A stretch of DNA of 17,533 nt. Origin: an uncultured Eubacterium sp. GTDB lineage: Bacteria; Bacillota; Clostridia; Lachnospirales; Lachnospiraceae. The position numbers were made by a program, and so were the translations under genes. Shown here piece by piece: positions 5,166 through 13,800 of the stretch. Location of the stretch: positions 1 to 17,533 of the forward strand of contig CAJUBZ010000020.1 of the NCBI GenBank assembly GCA_910584795.1. Reading direction: 5' to 3'. The notes under the pieces were generated by a model. The model saw only the letters and a program-made list of their open reading frames with translations. It searched no databases and had not been told where the DNA came from. How positions within the stretch are numbered: the first letter of the stretch is position 1; every line of letters begins with the position of its first letter.

Positions 5166-6128
5166 CTACTCTAAGTTTAATTGGCTTTTTAAAAAGTTTA
5201 TTTCATCATCACTATACTGAGGATATTTAGACTTAAATATTTTAAAATCAATATCATTAATGGTGTCACAACCATATAAGTAAATTAACCTTTTGTTATT
5301 TTCTCTGAAACGTCGGTCCATTTGATATAAGTTATCAATATCAAAATTAAAACCATCAATATTTTTTCTAATTTCTTCTATGCGGATTAAATCAAATAAC
5401 ATATCATCAAGAATATCAAAAATAGTTGGTTTTTTATGTATTCGCTTTGTAGAAATGTTATCCTTTAACTTTGTTAGAAGTCTATTTATAGAAAGCAAAA
5501 AGATATTAGCCATTTCGTCAACTGGAACAAGTCCCATGGCTGTTCCGTATTCATCACGTAACGCAATGTTCTTATTTTCCATTTTTGAAACACCACATTC
5601 ATCATAAGACTTTATATCTTGACTTAGCAAAACATATTGTTGAATTAATTCTAGCAATCTCATATTATCATTGATATTCTCATTATTTTGTAACAATAAG
5701 TTGATAGCTTCTACCGCAACTGGAAAATATGAGTTTTTATTTTTTGATAATATATCAATAGCATCTTTTGTAAGCCCTGTTTTATTATGAATATCCGTAT
5801 CTGCGTGTGTTGGCAAGTCAATAAATCCTAATAAGTAATCAGCAGAGCATTTAAAAAATCGGCAACAAGCTATAAGTAAATTGTCCTTTTTATAACAATT
5901 ATCATAAAGACAATGGGTAATTGTTTTTGAAAGTGTATCTACATTTTTATAATATTGTTTGTATTCATTACTTGTACTGTCTGCTGATTTATCTCCAAAA
6001 TTATCAAAAGTATAAAACTCTCCATCAATTAATAAACGTGCAAAGGGTTTACAGTCTGTAATATCATTGTCCTTCATAAGTTTCCACAACCTATTATTTG
6101 TTATTTTTTCGATATCTAATTTTTTCAT
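5166..6128 (-). CDS. Phage-type repressor with degenerate XRE helix-turn-helix
   Basis: A 320-residue protein. Residues about 70-105 include ITHCLYDN, LLIACCRFFKCSADYLLGFID, the last helix and closing motif (S-ADYLLG) of Cro/CI-type XRE domains. The part before it is longer and less regular than usual, so the DNA-binding domain is diverged. Residues 112-170 (DIHNKTGLTKDAIDILSK, then a helical stretch ending in LELIQQYVLL) are the conserved middle region seen in many Firmicutes XRE regulators. The C-terminal half is helical and uncharacterised. The gene is transcribed away from a Cro-like gene at 6286, the usual arrangement of a lysogeny switch. The ribosome site AGAAAGGA precedes the ATG. It probably holds the phage-type operon silent; there is no visible RecA-type autocleavage domain. 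Confidence 0.65.
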   Translation of the reverse strand: MKKLDIEKITNNRLWKLMKDNDITDCKPFARLLIDGEFYTFDNFGDKSADSTSNEYKQYYKNVDTLSKTITHCLYDNCYKKDNLLIACCRFFKCSADYLLGFIDLPTHADTDIHNKTGLTKDAIDILSKNKNSYFPVAVEAINLLLQNNENINDNMRLLELIQQYVLLSQDIKSYDECGVSKMENKNIALRDEYGTAMGLVPVDEMANIFLLSINRLLTKLKDNISTKRIHKKPTIFDILDDMLFDLIRIEEIRKNIDGFNFDIDNLYQMDRRFRENNKRLIYLYGCDTINDIDFKIFKSKYPQYSDDEINFLKSQLNLE

Positions 6129-6149
6129 AATTATCTTGTCCTTTCTTAA

Positions 6150-6220
6150 AAAGATTTTTTTTTCTTTAAATAGGAGTAAATTGAGTTAATAAAGAGTGAT
6201 ATAAGGAAAGATTTTTCTTT
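6150..6220. promoter_or_regulatory. Candidate operators in the divergent switch region
   Basis: AAAGA and TCTTT form short inverted repeats at 6150-6167 and again at 6207-6220 (AAAGATTTTTCTTT), 57 bp apart, in the gap between the two regulators. A TATACT box near 6232 could serve the rightward promoter, but no good -35 box is seen, which would suit an activated or weak promoter. Low-complexity sequence limits certainty. Confidence 0.3.
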
Positions 6221-6285
6221 ATATGCCTATTATACTAGAATTACGAAATCGAAACAACAATATTTTAGAAAGTGAGGTAGAAAAT

Positions 6286-6465
6286 ATGACTAACCTAAAA
6301 ATTAGACAAGCCATAACAAGAAACAGATTAAAGCATTACGAAGTAGCAGCGGCCTGCGGGATATCTTCTTGTACTTTTTCTGTATGGTTGCGGGAGGAAC
6401 TTTCGCCTGAAAGAAAACAACTCGTCATGAGGGCTATTGAAAAGTTAACAGGGAAGGAGGTTTAA
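6286..6465 (+). CDS. Cro-like small helix-turn-helix regulator
   Basis: A 59-residue protein starting MTNLKIRQAITRN. A helix-turn-helix at about 18-42 (HYEVAAACGISSCTFSVWLR) is followed by the typical LSPERKQLVMRAIEKL helix. This is the pattern of small Cro or excisionase-like regulators that open many Firmicutes phage early operons. I chose the ATG at 6286 because AAAGTGAGG lies just before it; an upstream in-frame ATG at 6223 lacks a ribosome site. It ends one base before the GTG of the next gene, and its end contains that gene's ribosome site, so translation is coupled. It probably competes with the repressor at 5166 and opens the replication operon. Confidence 0.7.
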   Translation: MTNLKIRQAITRNRLKHYEVAAACGISSCTFSVWLREELSPERKQLVMRAIEKLTGKEV

Positions 6466-6466
6466 A

Positions 6467-7156
6467 GTGCGTGACGGCATTGTGTTTTATAAATCCTTTT
6501 TTGAGAGTATCAGCGAACTTCCAGAAGAAAATGCGTTAAATATTTATAATGCCATATTCAAGTATGCTTTTTTCGATGAGGAGCCAGAACTTTTAGGGAT
6601 TGAAAAAGCTATTTTTACTATCATTAAGCCGCAAATAGACGCAAACAATAAGAAATATGAGAATGGAAAGAAAGGAGGCAGACCACCAAAGAAAGTAATG
6701 GATAAAGAAATTGAAAACAATAGGTTAAGCGAAGAAAAAACCACTGGTTTTAAAAATGAAAAACCCAAAGGAAAAGGAAAAGCAAAAGCAAAAGCAAAAG
6801 AAGAAAGTAAAAATATAAAAGCTAATGCTAATAGTAAAGATACTTATTGCACCGAGCCAGAAACTTCTGCCTCTGTGCCGGCAGTCATCGAATTACCCTT
6901 AAATGATAAAAGTCTTTATCCCATTACGCAGCAAGATATTAATGGCTGGATAGAGATTTATCCGAGTGTTGATGTTATGCAGGAACTTAGAAAAATGCGA
7001 GGCTGGCTTGACGCTAATCCAACAAAACGGAAAACATCTAGGGGGATAAGAAGGTTCGTTAATTCATGGTTAAGCAGAAGCCAAGATGAGGGAGGTGTGA
7101 AAATTGGCAAGAAGAATAACGAAATCGAATCTACGTCCAGTGTTAAATTATGGTAA
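6467..7156 (+). CDS. Phage replication protein (DUF6291-type N-terminal domain)
   Basis: A 229-residue protein with a GTG start after a strong AAGGAGG. Residues 1-75 (FYKSFFESISELPEENALNIYNAIFKYAF, then KPQIDANNKKYENGKKGGRP) match the DUF6291 pattern of phage proteins. Residues about 76-145 are a lysine and alanine-rich linker that contains hexanucleotide repeats. Residues about 150-225 (a helix with a W near the start, WLDANPTKRKTSRGIRRFVNSWLSR) match the C-terminal region common in phage replication proteins encoded just before DnaC-like loaders. By position and architecture it is probably the origin-binding or replisome-organising partner of the loader at 7104, whose start lies inside this gene. 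Confidence 0.7.
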   Translation: MRDGIVFYKSFFESISELPEENALNIYNAIFKYAFFDEEPELLGIEKAIFTIIKPQIDANNKKYENGKKGGRPPKKVMDKEIENNRLSEEKTTGFKNEKPKGKGKAKAKAKEESKNIKANANSKDTYCTEPETSASVPAVIELPLNDKSLYPITQQDINGWIEIYPSVDVMQELRKMRGWLDANPTKRKTSRGIRRFVNSWLSRSQDEGGVKIGKKNNEIESTSSVKLW

Positions 7157-7883
7157 CAAAGAAACATGCCCGATTTGCGGCGGCAGCGGTTGGGAGATGT
7201 ATTCAGCACCAGCAGAAATTTATGGCGGTAAAATGGCGCAGTTTGCTAAGAAATGCTCTAAGTGTGGCGGAAAGAGAGACGAAGATGTTTCGGGAATACC
7301 ATTTTCTGAATGTGATATTACACGATTCAATTTTAAAGCTTATTCTGTTAGTATAGACGGAATCAAAAAGATTGCGTTGTCCCTAGTGGACAACTTTGAA
7401 AAATGGCAAAATGCCGGAAAAGGTTTGTATCTTTGGTCGAAAACGCCGGGTTCTGGCAAAACATTTCTCGCCAGCTGCATAGCTAGAAGTTTAATGCTGA
7501 AGTATGGTTTGCAGGTAAAATTTATTACATGTCCAGATTACCTAAATCATGTTGGAGACAGCTATAAACGAGAAAGAGGTGAACGAGATAAGTCTGAGAT
7601 ATTTAGAAGTTGTCAGCTTCTAATTTTAGATGACCTTGGCAGCCAGATTTCAAGGGACTGGCAGTCACAAGAACTATTTAGATTAATAAACAAGAGAATG
7701 TCGGAGGGGCTTATTACCTTCTATACATCCAACATGGCGCCAGAAAATCTAAATTTAGATGACAGAACCATAAATCGAATTGTTAAAAGTTCTATTACGA
7801 TTCAAATGCCGGAAGAATCTATTCGGTTAAAGAAGGCTAGAGACGAGCAGGACAAGTTTTTACAAGATATCATCGGAATATAA
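7104..7883 (+). CDS. DnaC-like helicase loader ATPase with zinc motif
   Basis: A 259-residue protein. An N-terminal four-cysteine site (C22-P-I-C25 and C51-S-K-C54) probably binds zinc. The AAA+ ATPase domain follows: a P-loop ending PGSGKT at about 115-120, in which the first glycine of the classic motif is replaced by lysine, a form I associate with phage DnaC relatives; a Walker B box LLILDDLG at about 170; and a sensor-like FYTSNM near 215. Such proteins load the replicative helicase at a phage or plasmid origin. The start is a TTG with GGAGGT seven bases upstream, overlapping the previous gene by 53 bases, so expression is coupled. With the rep gene at 386, the element carries two replication modules. 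Confidence 0.85.
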   Translation: MARRITKSNLRPVLNYGNKETCPICGGSGWEMYSAPAEIYGGKMAQFAKKCSKCGGKRDEDVSGIPFSECDITRFNFKAYSVSIDGIKKIALSLVDNFEKWQNAGKGLYLWSKTPGSGKTFLASCIARSLMLKYGLQVKFITCPDYLNHVGDSYKRERGERDKSEIFRSCQLLILDDLGSQISRDWQSQELFRLINKRMSEGLITFYTSNMAPENLNLDDRTINRIVKSSITIQMPEESIRLKKARDEQDKFLQDIIGI

Positions 7884-7892
7884 GGAGGAAAA

Positions 7893-8510
7893 ATGAACAC
7901 AGAAACAGTAAACAATGGAATAGAGGTATACACTCATCGGCTTTTCACTTTAGCAGATGAATATATCCAAGAGAGATTGAAAGGAAAGGAGGAAGATGTA
8001 CAAAAGAATTTTAGAGACCTGATATTCTTTATGGCTGACCGAATAGAGAAACCTGATAATTCTGAGATAGAATTATTAGACGGGTTATTTGAAGCTTATA
8101 CAAGAGTATGCGCGAGATATGGGAAACTTCCTACGCTGGAATGTTTTAGTTGGTTAGTAAAGATAGACAGAAATACTTTTACCGATTGGCAGAAGAAGGA
8201 GTATAGGTCAAGTACAGCGCATAGTAGCACGGTCAAAAAATGGCTGAATATCTGTCGTGGCTTTACTGTCGATGAGCTGTCTAATAGCAAGTTTGCTAAT
8301 CCAAATCTTATTTTTATAGCAAAAGCAGCTTACGGCATGAGGGAAACTGCGCCACTTCCAGCATTAGAAACAGAAAATAAGAGGGTTCTTACCGCTTCGG
8401 AGCTTCCAAAACTGGGTAACAAATCCAAACAGAACGACATAACAGAGCTGCCGAATTTGTCTACGAGCAGCGGACAATTGCCAGATTTAAACACTTTTAA
8501 TACAGACTAA
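7893..8510 (+). CDS. Phage protein of unknown function
   Basis: A 205-residue protein beginning nine bases after the loader stop, with AAGGAGG upstream of the ATG. The first 150 residues are mostly helical, with LFEAYTRVCARYGKLPTLECF and a helix-turn-helix-like middle (SSTVKKWLNICRGFTVDELSN). The end is polar, with three ELPxL or LPxL motifs (SELPKL, ELPNL, QLPDL) spaced about 15-25 residues apart, which could be short binding motifs. I know similar proteins from Clostridia phages but no assigned role. A small-terminase or DNA-binding function is possible but unproven. It closes the early operon. Confidence 0.6.
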   Translation: MNTETVNNGIEVYTHRLFTLADEYIQERLKGKEEDVQKNFRDLIFFMADRIEKPDNSEIELLDGLFEAYTRVCARYGKLPTLECFSWLVKIDRNTFTDWQKKEYRSSTAHSSTVKKWLNICRGFTVDELSNSKFANPNLIFIAKAAYGMRETAPLPALETENKRVLTASELPKLGNKSKQNDITELPNLSTSSGQLPDLNTFNTD

Positions 8511-8755
8511 ATCGTAGAAACCGCATAAAATGGGCATTTCTTAACATTTCAAAAATCTACTATCTATCGTTTAAACAAATATTTAACCGATAAAAATAAA
8601 ATATATCATGGTATTTGATGTATTTATAACAAGGGCGGTGGGGGTTTATTGTATAGAAATATGCTCTTTATTAAGTTCAGCATCCTCCGCCGCAAACAAA
8701 AAAAGTTGATTTTAAAATAATAAAAAAGACCTGAAAAGGCAGAAAGGAAGTTATT
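8511..8755. other. Gene-free stretch between early and late-like operons
   Basis: 245 bases without a convincing gene. An inverted repeat ATCGTTTAAA / TTTAACCGAT (8566-8591, one mismatch) is followed by an unusual G-rich block GGCGGTGGGGG (8634-8644). This can pair in part with CATCCTCCGCC (8681-8691) across a 36-base AT-rich loop. A 33-codon open frame at 8608 lacks a ribosome site. The segment could hold the late promoter, an RNA structure or a phage-type origin; no clear promoter is seen. Confidence 0.4.
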
Positions 8756-9829
8756 ATGCAGAAGCAATTACGGATTTTTGCACTCGCAAGAGTATGTGCA
8801 GACACTTACGAAAGAGAATATAACAAAGCAGATAAGGAACGAAAAGACGCATGGAACGACCTGAAACAAAATTTTTTAAAGGGTTCTCCAAAATTTATTA
8901 AGTACCGAGATAGCATAGAACCGGAATTTCAATCCAAAATTCAAAAAGCAAGGGAAAAAGTGACGGCAGAATTCGAAGCGGAATATGAGGAATTAAGAAA
9001 AACAGAAATTGATAGAGTAAAAAGCATTAGTAGCAGTTCTGAAAAGATTATGGATATATTAGGAAGATTGGAGAATATCCCTATTTCCGTTGACGAGTTT
9101 AATTATTTAGCTGAACAATACGGCAATTATGGATACTGGACTGACCGCTATTTGGCAAGCATCGGACAGAAGAACGGTATGCAGGAGTGTGACATACAGC
9201 CGGATATTACCACAAAATTATCTGTATTGGAGGAATTAAAAAGCAATCTGTATGGATATTTTGATAAATACAAAAATGACAACAGCTATTCTTCAGATGT
9301 GCTTGTGGCTGATGTGACTTTTCAGCGGTTGGAAAAGCGTTATACTAATAATTATGCTGGAATCTCCCTTAATGGCAAAGAGAGTGGAAAACGGATTGCG
9401 TTGGAGGGATTAAACAAAATGGACGAATTAGAAAGAAGTATGTACCTTGCCAACGCCTTAAACACCGCCACGCCGGAAGTACAGGAGGGCATTTTGTTAG
9501 AACTTGTTAAAAACCATCAGGAAATTGTAGATAATCCAAATATAAGGCTTGCAGGAATCAGCAAAGCTATGGAGAATTTTAAAGAAACAGAATACAAAGG
9601 AATGTGCAAGGCAGAGCAGGTTATAAAGAAAATAAAAGGCGAAAGTCGGGAATACGAGCAGAAAACTATTATTTATAACAATTTGGAGGACAAGCATTTT
9701 ATAGATGCGGTTACACAGTCTGAAGATGATAACCTTAAAAAGCTTGTAAAACATATGCGAGAAGTTAAGAAAGCCGGAGAAGAAAAAGAGCAAAGGGAGG
9801 CAGCACAGTCTGGCAACATGACAGAATAG
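8756..9829 (+). CDS. Coiled-coil phage-type protein of unknown function
   Basis: A 357-residue protein with a strong ribosome site (GAAAGGAAG) eight bases before the ATG. It is highly charged and helical. Residues about 40-95 are a predicted coiled coil (many E and K heptads). A middle segment, LENIPISVDEFNYLAEQYGNYGYWTDRYLASIGQKNG (105-140, split here only by description), resembles a motif I have seen in uncharacterised gut phage proteins. The end is again E and K-rich (REVKKAGEEKEQREAA). No signal peptide, membrane helix or enzyme motif is visible. By composition and its place upstream of the tape measure block it could be a scaffold, chaperone or minor structural protein, but I cannot assign a function. 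Confidence 0.6.
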   Translation: MQKQLRIFALARVCADTYEREYNKADKERKDAWNDLKQNFLKGSPKFIKYRDSIEPEFQSKIQKAREKVTAEFEAEYEELRKTEIDRVKSISSSSEKIMDILGRLENIPISVDEFNYLAEQYGNYGYWTDRYLASIGQKNGMQECDIQPDITTKLSVLEELKSNLYGYFDKYKNDNSYSSDVLVADVTFQRLEKRYTNNYAGISLNGKESGKRIALEGLNKMDELERSMYLANALNTATPEVQEGILLELVKNHQEIVDNPNIRLAGISKAMENFKETEYKGMCKAEQVIKKIKGESREYEQKTIIYNNLEDKHFIDAVTQSEDDNLKKLVKHMREVKKAGEEKEQREAAQSGNMTE

Positions 9830-9849
9830 TAAATAGACATAGGTACAGC

Positions 9850-9870
9850 GGCTTGCTGCCGCCTGCATAC
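9850..9870 (+). repeat. GC-rich hairpin before the zinc-ribbon gene
   Basis: GCGGC and GCCGC pair around a five-base loop, extended on both sides by CA/TG with a bulge. It has no T run. It lies about 20 bases before the ribosome site of the gene at 9891 and may be an RNA-processing or translation signal. A comparable hairpin precedes the gene at 14301. Confidence 0.4.
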
Positions 9871-9890
9871 TAGCCAAGAAAGGAAAAATT

Positions 9891-10070
9891 ATGGAAGAAT
9901 TAAAACAAGCAATCGTTACAGTGGATAAACAGGTGCGTTGTCCTTGCTGTGGAAAACTTGCATTCGTCTTAAACGATGAGGCTTACGTTAAAAACTTAAA
10001 AGTTAGATGTCGGGGCAGCCGGCATGGACTGGAACATTTTTTTATTGTATCAGGAGGAGGCAAAAAATGA
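9891..10070 (+). CDS. Small zinc-ribbon protein (Com-like)
   Basis: A 59-residue protein with AAAGGA before its ATG. The motif RCPCCGKLAF (16-25) is followed by VRCRGSRHGLEHFF (38-51), giving cysteines 17, 19, 20 and 40 plus histidines 45 and 49 as possible zinc ligands. The layout resembles the Com family of Mu-like phages, small zinc proteins that act on translation of neighbouring genes, but similarity is limited to this pattern. Its stop codon overlaps the ATG of the next gene (ATGA), so the two are translationally coupled. DNA or RNA binding is the likely activity; the target is unknown. Confidence 0.6.
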   Translation: MEELKQAIVTVDKQVRCPCCGKLAFVLNDEAYVKNLKVRCRGSRHGLEHFFIVSGGGKK

Positions 10071-10246
10071 GTACTTTAATAATTGTTTTACTGACGATTC
10101 TTATCGCTATAAACATCTTTATAATATCCATTGTCGCATTAAATACTATGAAATTTAAAGATAGAAGCTCACGCACAGGCGGCATGGTTCTGCTGGTGGT
10201 CCTTGTGGCTGATGTGTTAAGCATGATTGGAGGTGCTGCGCTATGA
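10067..10246 (+). CDS. Small two-helix membrane protein (holin-like topology)
   Basis: A 59-residue protein. Residues 3-25 (LIIVLLTILIAINIFIISIVAL) and 40-57 (MVLLVVLVADVLSMIGGA) are hydrophobic membrane segments joined by a basic loop (KFKDRSSRTGG). I chose the ATG at 10067 because GGAGGAGG lies just upstream and because it overlaps the previous stop codon as ATGA. An in-frame ATG at 10007 would add 20 polar residues and overlap the zinc-ribbon gene. The size and two helices resemble class II holins, but no endolysin gene is present, so lysis is only one option. It could also be a membrane anchor for its coupled neighbours. Confidence 0.6.
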   Translation: MSTLIIVLLTILIAINIFIISIVALNTMKFKDRSSRTGGMVLLVVLVADVLSMIGGAAL

Positions 10247-10674
10247 AGTTAAAAAATAAAGAAAAAAGGCTCTGCGGTGGCAAGCTGGTTGTAACAGATT
10301 TTAAGAGATTAAATCCAGAAGAAGGCTTGTTCTTAGGCGAAGAATCACCGGAGCAGTTTTGTAAGGAACTTGCTGCATATACAGTAGATGGAAAAGTTTA
10401 CATAAATACTGAGATAAGTCTCTTTGATGTTGCGGCTGGGATTTTTGAAGCTTTTATACCAGAGAGCAGAGAAACATTAAAACAGTACCAGATAGAGTAT
10501 GGCAGAAAATTCCCGAACATAAAAACATTCGAAGAATGGGGCAAATATGCAAAAACAGAAGCAGATAACGAAAAAATAATTCAAGCTCTGGCGGTTTTGA
10601 TGGTTCCTCTGGAAATTAAAAGACGTTCGATAGAATCGTCGTACTACGGCAAAATAAGGGTTTTCCCAAGTTGA
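10243..10674 (+). CDS. Uncharacterised protein coupled to the small membrane protein
   Basis: A 143-residue protein starting in an ATGA overlap with the previous gene. It is soluble, mixed in secondary structure and has no signal or membrane segment. Notable stretches are CGGKLVVTDFKRLNPEEGLFL near the start, a helical LFDVAAGIFEAFIPESRETLKQY and a basic end (LEIKRRSIESSYYGKIRVF). I do not recognise the family. The three genes 9891-10674 form a tightly coupled unit that ends just before the short RNA and terminator upstream of the tape measure gene. Confidence 0.6.
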   Translation: MKLKNKEKRLCGGKLVVTDFKRLNPEEGLFLGEESPEQFCKELAAYTVDGKVYINTEISLFDVAAGIFEAFIPESRETLKQYQIEYGRKFPNIKTFEEWGKYAKTEADNEKIIQALAVLMVPLEIKRRSIESSYYGKIRVFPS

Positions 10675-10680
10675 TTTTTA

Positions 10681-10709
10681 TTTACTTAATAGCAAAAATA
10701 TGATATAAT
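10681..10709 (+). promoter_or_regulatory. Promoter of a short RNA upstream of the tape measure gene
   Basis: TTTACT (10681-10686) and TATAAT (10704-10709) are separated by 17 bp, with an extended -10 TG. The box is followed within about 25 bases by a very strong terminator. Confidence 0.65.
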
Positions 10710-10715
10710 TTACTT

Positions 10716-10777
10716 AGAAATTAGAGCGCACGACGCCATATAGATTTTTATAGTCTATATGGCGTCTTTTTATTTTT
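10716..10777 (+). ncRNA. Short terminated RNA (about 60 nt) or attenuator leader
   Basis: The predicted transcript starts near 10716 and would stop at a perfect 13-bp hairpin, GACGCCATATAGA (10732-10744) with TCTATATGGCGTC (10754-10766), followed by TTTTTATTTTT. It is either a free small RNA or an attenuated leader for the tape measure gene 60 bases downstream. No reading frame fits inside it. Confidence 0.55.
10732..10777 (+). terminator. Strong rho-independent terminator
   Basis: A perfect 13-bp stem with a 9-base AT-rich loop and a long T run. It ends the operon 8756-10674 and any transcript from 10681. No promoter is obvious between it and the tape measure ATG, so that gene may depend on readthrough or antitermination. 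Confidence 0.9.
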
Positions 10778-10837
10778 AAAGTTTAGAGTCCAGAGTTCAG
10801 CGAAACCAGAGACCATTATCCGAAAGGAGGGTTTATA

Positions 10838-13800
10838 ATGGCTACCGTAGAGTCTCTGAACATTCAAATTGCCGCCTCGTTTAGAACTGCTGCTAGTGCA
10901 ATTGACGACTTGAATACAAGGCTTGGCAGGACAGCAACTTCGCTAAGCTCAATAGGAACAAGAAGCCTAAACCAAGCATTTAGTTCCAGCAATACATCAA
11001 TCGGAAAAGTAAAAAAGAGTTCAGAATCGCTTTTATCTACTTTTACAAAATTATATTCTAAAATTTATTTGTTAAGAAAAGGTTTTAGCATGTTTAAAAA
11101 TGCAGTTCAAAGTTCAATGAACTTTGTAGAAATATACAACTATTTCAATGCTGCTTTTGTTCAGGTATCAAGTAGAGCTTCGAATGAATGGCAAGAAGCC
11201 GGATACAGTTCTGCAGAAGCATATGCAAAATCTTTTAGAGAACGTGCAGAAGAACTCACCACAAAGATGACAGGATTCCAGATAAACGAAAATGGAACCT
11301 TAAAAAATGCCAATATACAAAATTTTGGAATGGATCCAAGCCAACTTATGAATTATCAAGCGATGTTTGCGCAGATGTCGAGTTCTATGGGAAATTCTAG
11401 CGAAACAGCAGTAAAACTTTCTAATGCCTTAACGATGATAGGTGCCGACCTTGCTTCTGTTAAGAATATGGACTTTGGTAAGGTCTGGGAGGACATGGCT
11501 TCTGGTTTGGCAGGCATGTCAAGAACACTTGATAAATACGGCGTTAATATCAGAAATGTAAATCTTCAGGAACGTATGCACCAAGCAGGGATTGAAGGAA
11601 GCATTACAAATCTTAATCAAGAAAACAAGGCGTTGCTTAGGGCGATTATTCTCTTGGAAAGTACAGAATATGCATGGGCGGATTTAGGTCTCACCCTGTC
11701 TCAACCGGCTAATCAAATGAGGTTAATGCAGGCAAATTTTAGCAATCTTGGAAGAACAATCGGAAATATTTTCCTTCCATATGTCGCAGCTGCAATAAAA
11801 TATATAAGCGGTTTTACTATTGCATTACAAAGACTTTTAGAACCGATTGCTGCGATAGTGGCTGCAAAATTTCCAGATTTTAACTGGGGTGGTGCAAAAA
11901 CAGGAAGTGACATTTTAAGCAATATTCTCGATGAAAGCGGGGAAATTGATGATAACTTTGATAAAGCTACAAAAAGTGCCAAGAAATTTCAAAATCAGCT
12001 TTTGGGCTTCGACGAAGTTTACAAGTTATCCGAGCCAACAGAAGATACATCATCTTCGACAGGCGCAGCAGGAAATATAGATACTTCGCTTTTGGAAGCG
12101 GAATTTGACAGTATTTATGATAAATATAGGGCTGTATGGGAAGAAGCTTATAAAAATGCAGAAAATCCGGCGAATGAAATAGCAGACAGAATCACCAACG
12201 CATTTAAAAGCGGTGACTACAAAGGTATCGGAACCTACATAAGCACAAACATCTCCGACGCATTGGCTTCTATCAACTGGGATTCTGTTTATCAGGGTGC
12301 AAGGAACTTCGGGACAGGACTAGCCCAATTCTTAAATGGATTAATCACACCAGATTTATTCGGGAATGTTGGAAAAACGATTGCAGGGGCTTTAAACACA
12401 AAACTTTATGCAGCGTTGTCATTTGGACAAACTTTCGATTTTACAAATCTGGGCAAATCCATAGCAGCAGGAGTAAACAACTTCTTTGCAACCTTCGACT
12501 TTGGAGGTCTGGCGGAAACTTTAAATGTTTGGGCGAAAGGTATATTAAATACTGCTATTACGGCACTTGATAATATTAACTGGGGAATGATAGGAGAGCA
12601 GATAGGAACTTTCCTAGCAGACATTGACCTGTTTGAAATCGGGGTTAAAGCTGGTGAATCTTTATGGAAGGGCATAAATTCTGGAGTAAAAATGTGGGCA
12701 GGCTCATTTTCGAAAGCTCCATTCGAAATAGCCTTTTTGTCAATATTAGCACTTCCGGCGATAGTTGGATTTGGAAATAAGCTGGTCAAACTGATAGTTA
12801 CACCTTTTAAAAATGTTTGGAATTTATTATCACCTGTAATTGCGCCGCTTGTATCATCAGTGGGGGAAATGTTTTCTTTGTGGATTGGTGGAGCCGGCAC
12901 ATTTGGGGAATCATTTATGGCAGTTTTTGGCGCAGGCGGAGTTGTCGTGGTTGCTTTGGCAGCATTAGCGGCAGGACTTGGCTATGTATTTGCCACAAAC
13001 GAGGAGGTAAGAGAGAGCTTCAACAATGCAATAAGTTCCATTAAAGAAGGATTGCAGCCGGCTCTTGAATTTTTTACAGGTACACTATTACCAGACTTGC
13101 AGGCAGGGTGGGAAAGAATACTTGAAGTCCTTAGTCCTCTGGGTGAGTTTCTGGAAGGAATGTTTACGAGCGTATGGCAGGATATGATAAATCCTGCATT
13201 GACCTACATAGGTGAAACAGTGCTTCCAAAAGTCACAGAAACATTTGAAAATCTTTGGAATAAAGTTCTTGTGCCGCTAGGCTCATTTCTGGCTGATGTA
13301 TTGGAACCAGTTATCCAAGTAGTCGCTGATGTACTTTCAATTCTATGGAAAAATAGAGTGCTTCCAGTTGCCAACGTGATTGGCAACGTACTTTCAAAAG
13401 CTTTTGAAGGTTTATGTAGTGTTCTCAATAATTTGGTTATACCAGTAGTTAATGCAATTATTAATGTATTCCAATTTCTGTGGAATAATGTTTTATCTCC
13501 AATAGTTAACTTCATCAAAAACGTCTTCGAACCTGTTTTTGAAAGTAAGTTTGAAGGAATAAAAGGGAAAATAGATGGATTGTCAAAAGCCTTCGGAGGA
13601 CTTATCGACTTTGTTACAGGTGTATTTTCTGGAGAATGGAGCAGAGCTTGGGAGGGTGTAAAAAATATTTTCTCTGGAATATGGGACACTCTTGTTTCAG
13701 TTGCAAAAGCGCCATTAAATGGAGTGCTATCACTGTTTCAGGGACTTGCGAATGGTATCATTGACGCATGGAACTGGGTAAAAAAACAGCTCAACAAAGT

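Noticed and set aside
6223..6285. A longer start for the Cro-like gene at 6223
   Set aside because: No ribosome site precedes it and the extra 21 residues are unlike the family, while the ATG at 6286 has a good site.
8608..8709. A 33-codon open frame beginning MVFDVFITRAVG
   Set aside because: There is no ribosome site before the ATG and the frame covers the G-rich inverted repeat, so the DNA structure is the better explanation.
10067..10246. Firm call of a holin and lysis cassette
   Set aside because: The two-helix topology fits, but no endolysin follows and small membrane proteins are common, so it is kept as holin-like only.
11713..13689. Minus-strand open frames inside the tape measure gene
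   Set aside because: They are shadows of a long conserved coding sequence and have no ribosome sites or recognisable products.
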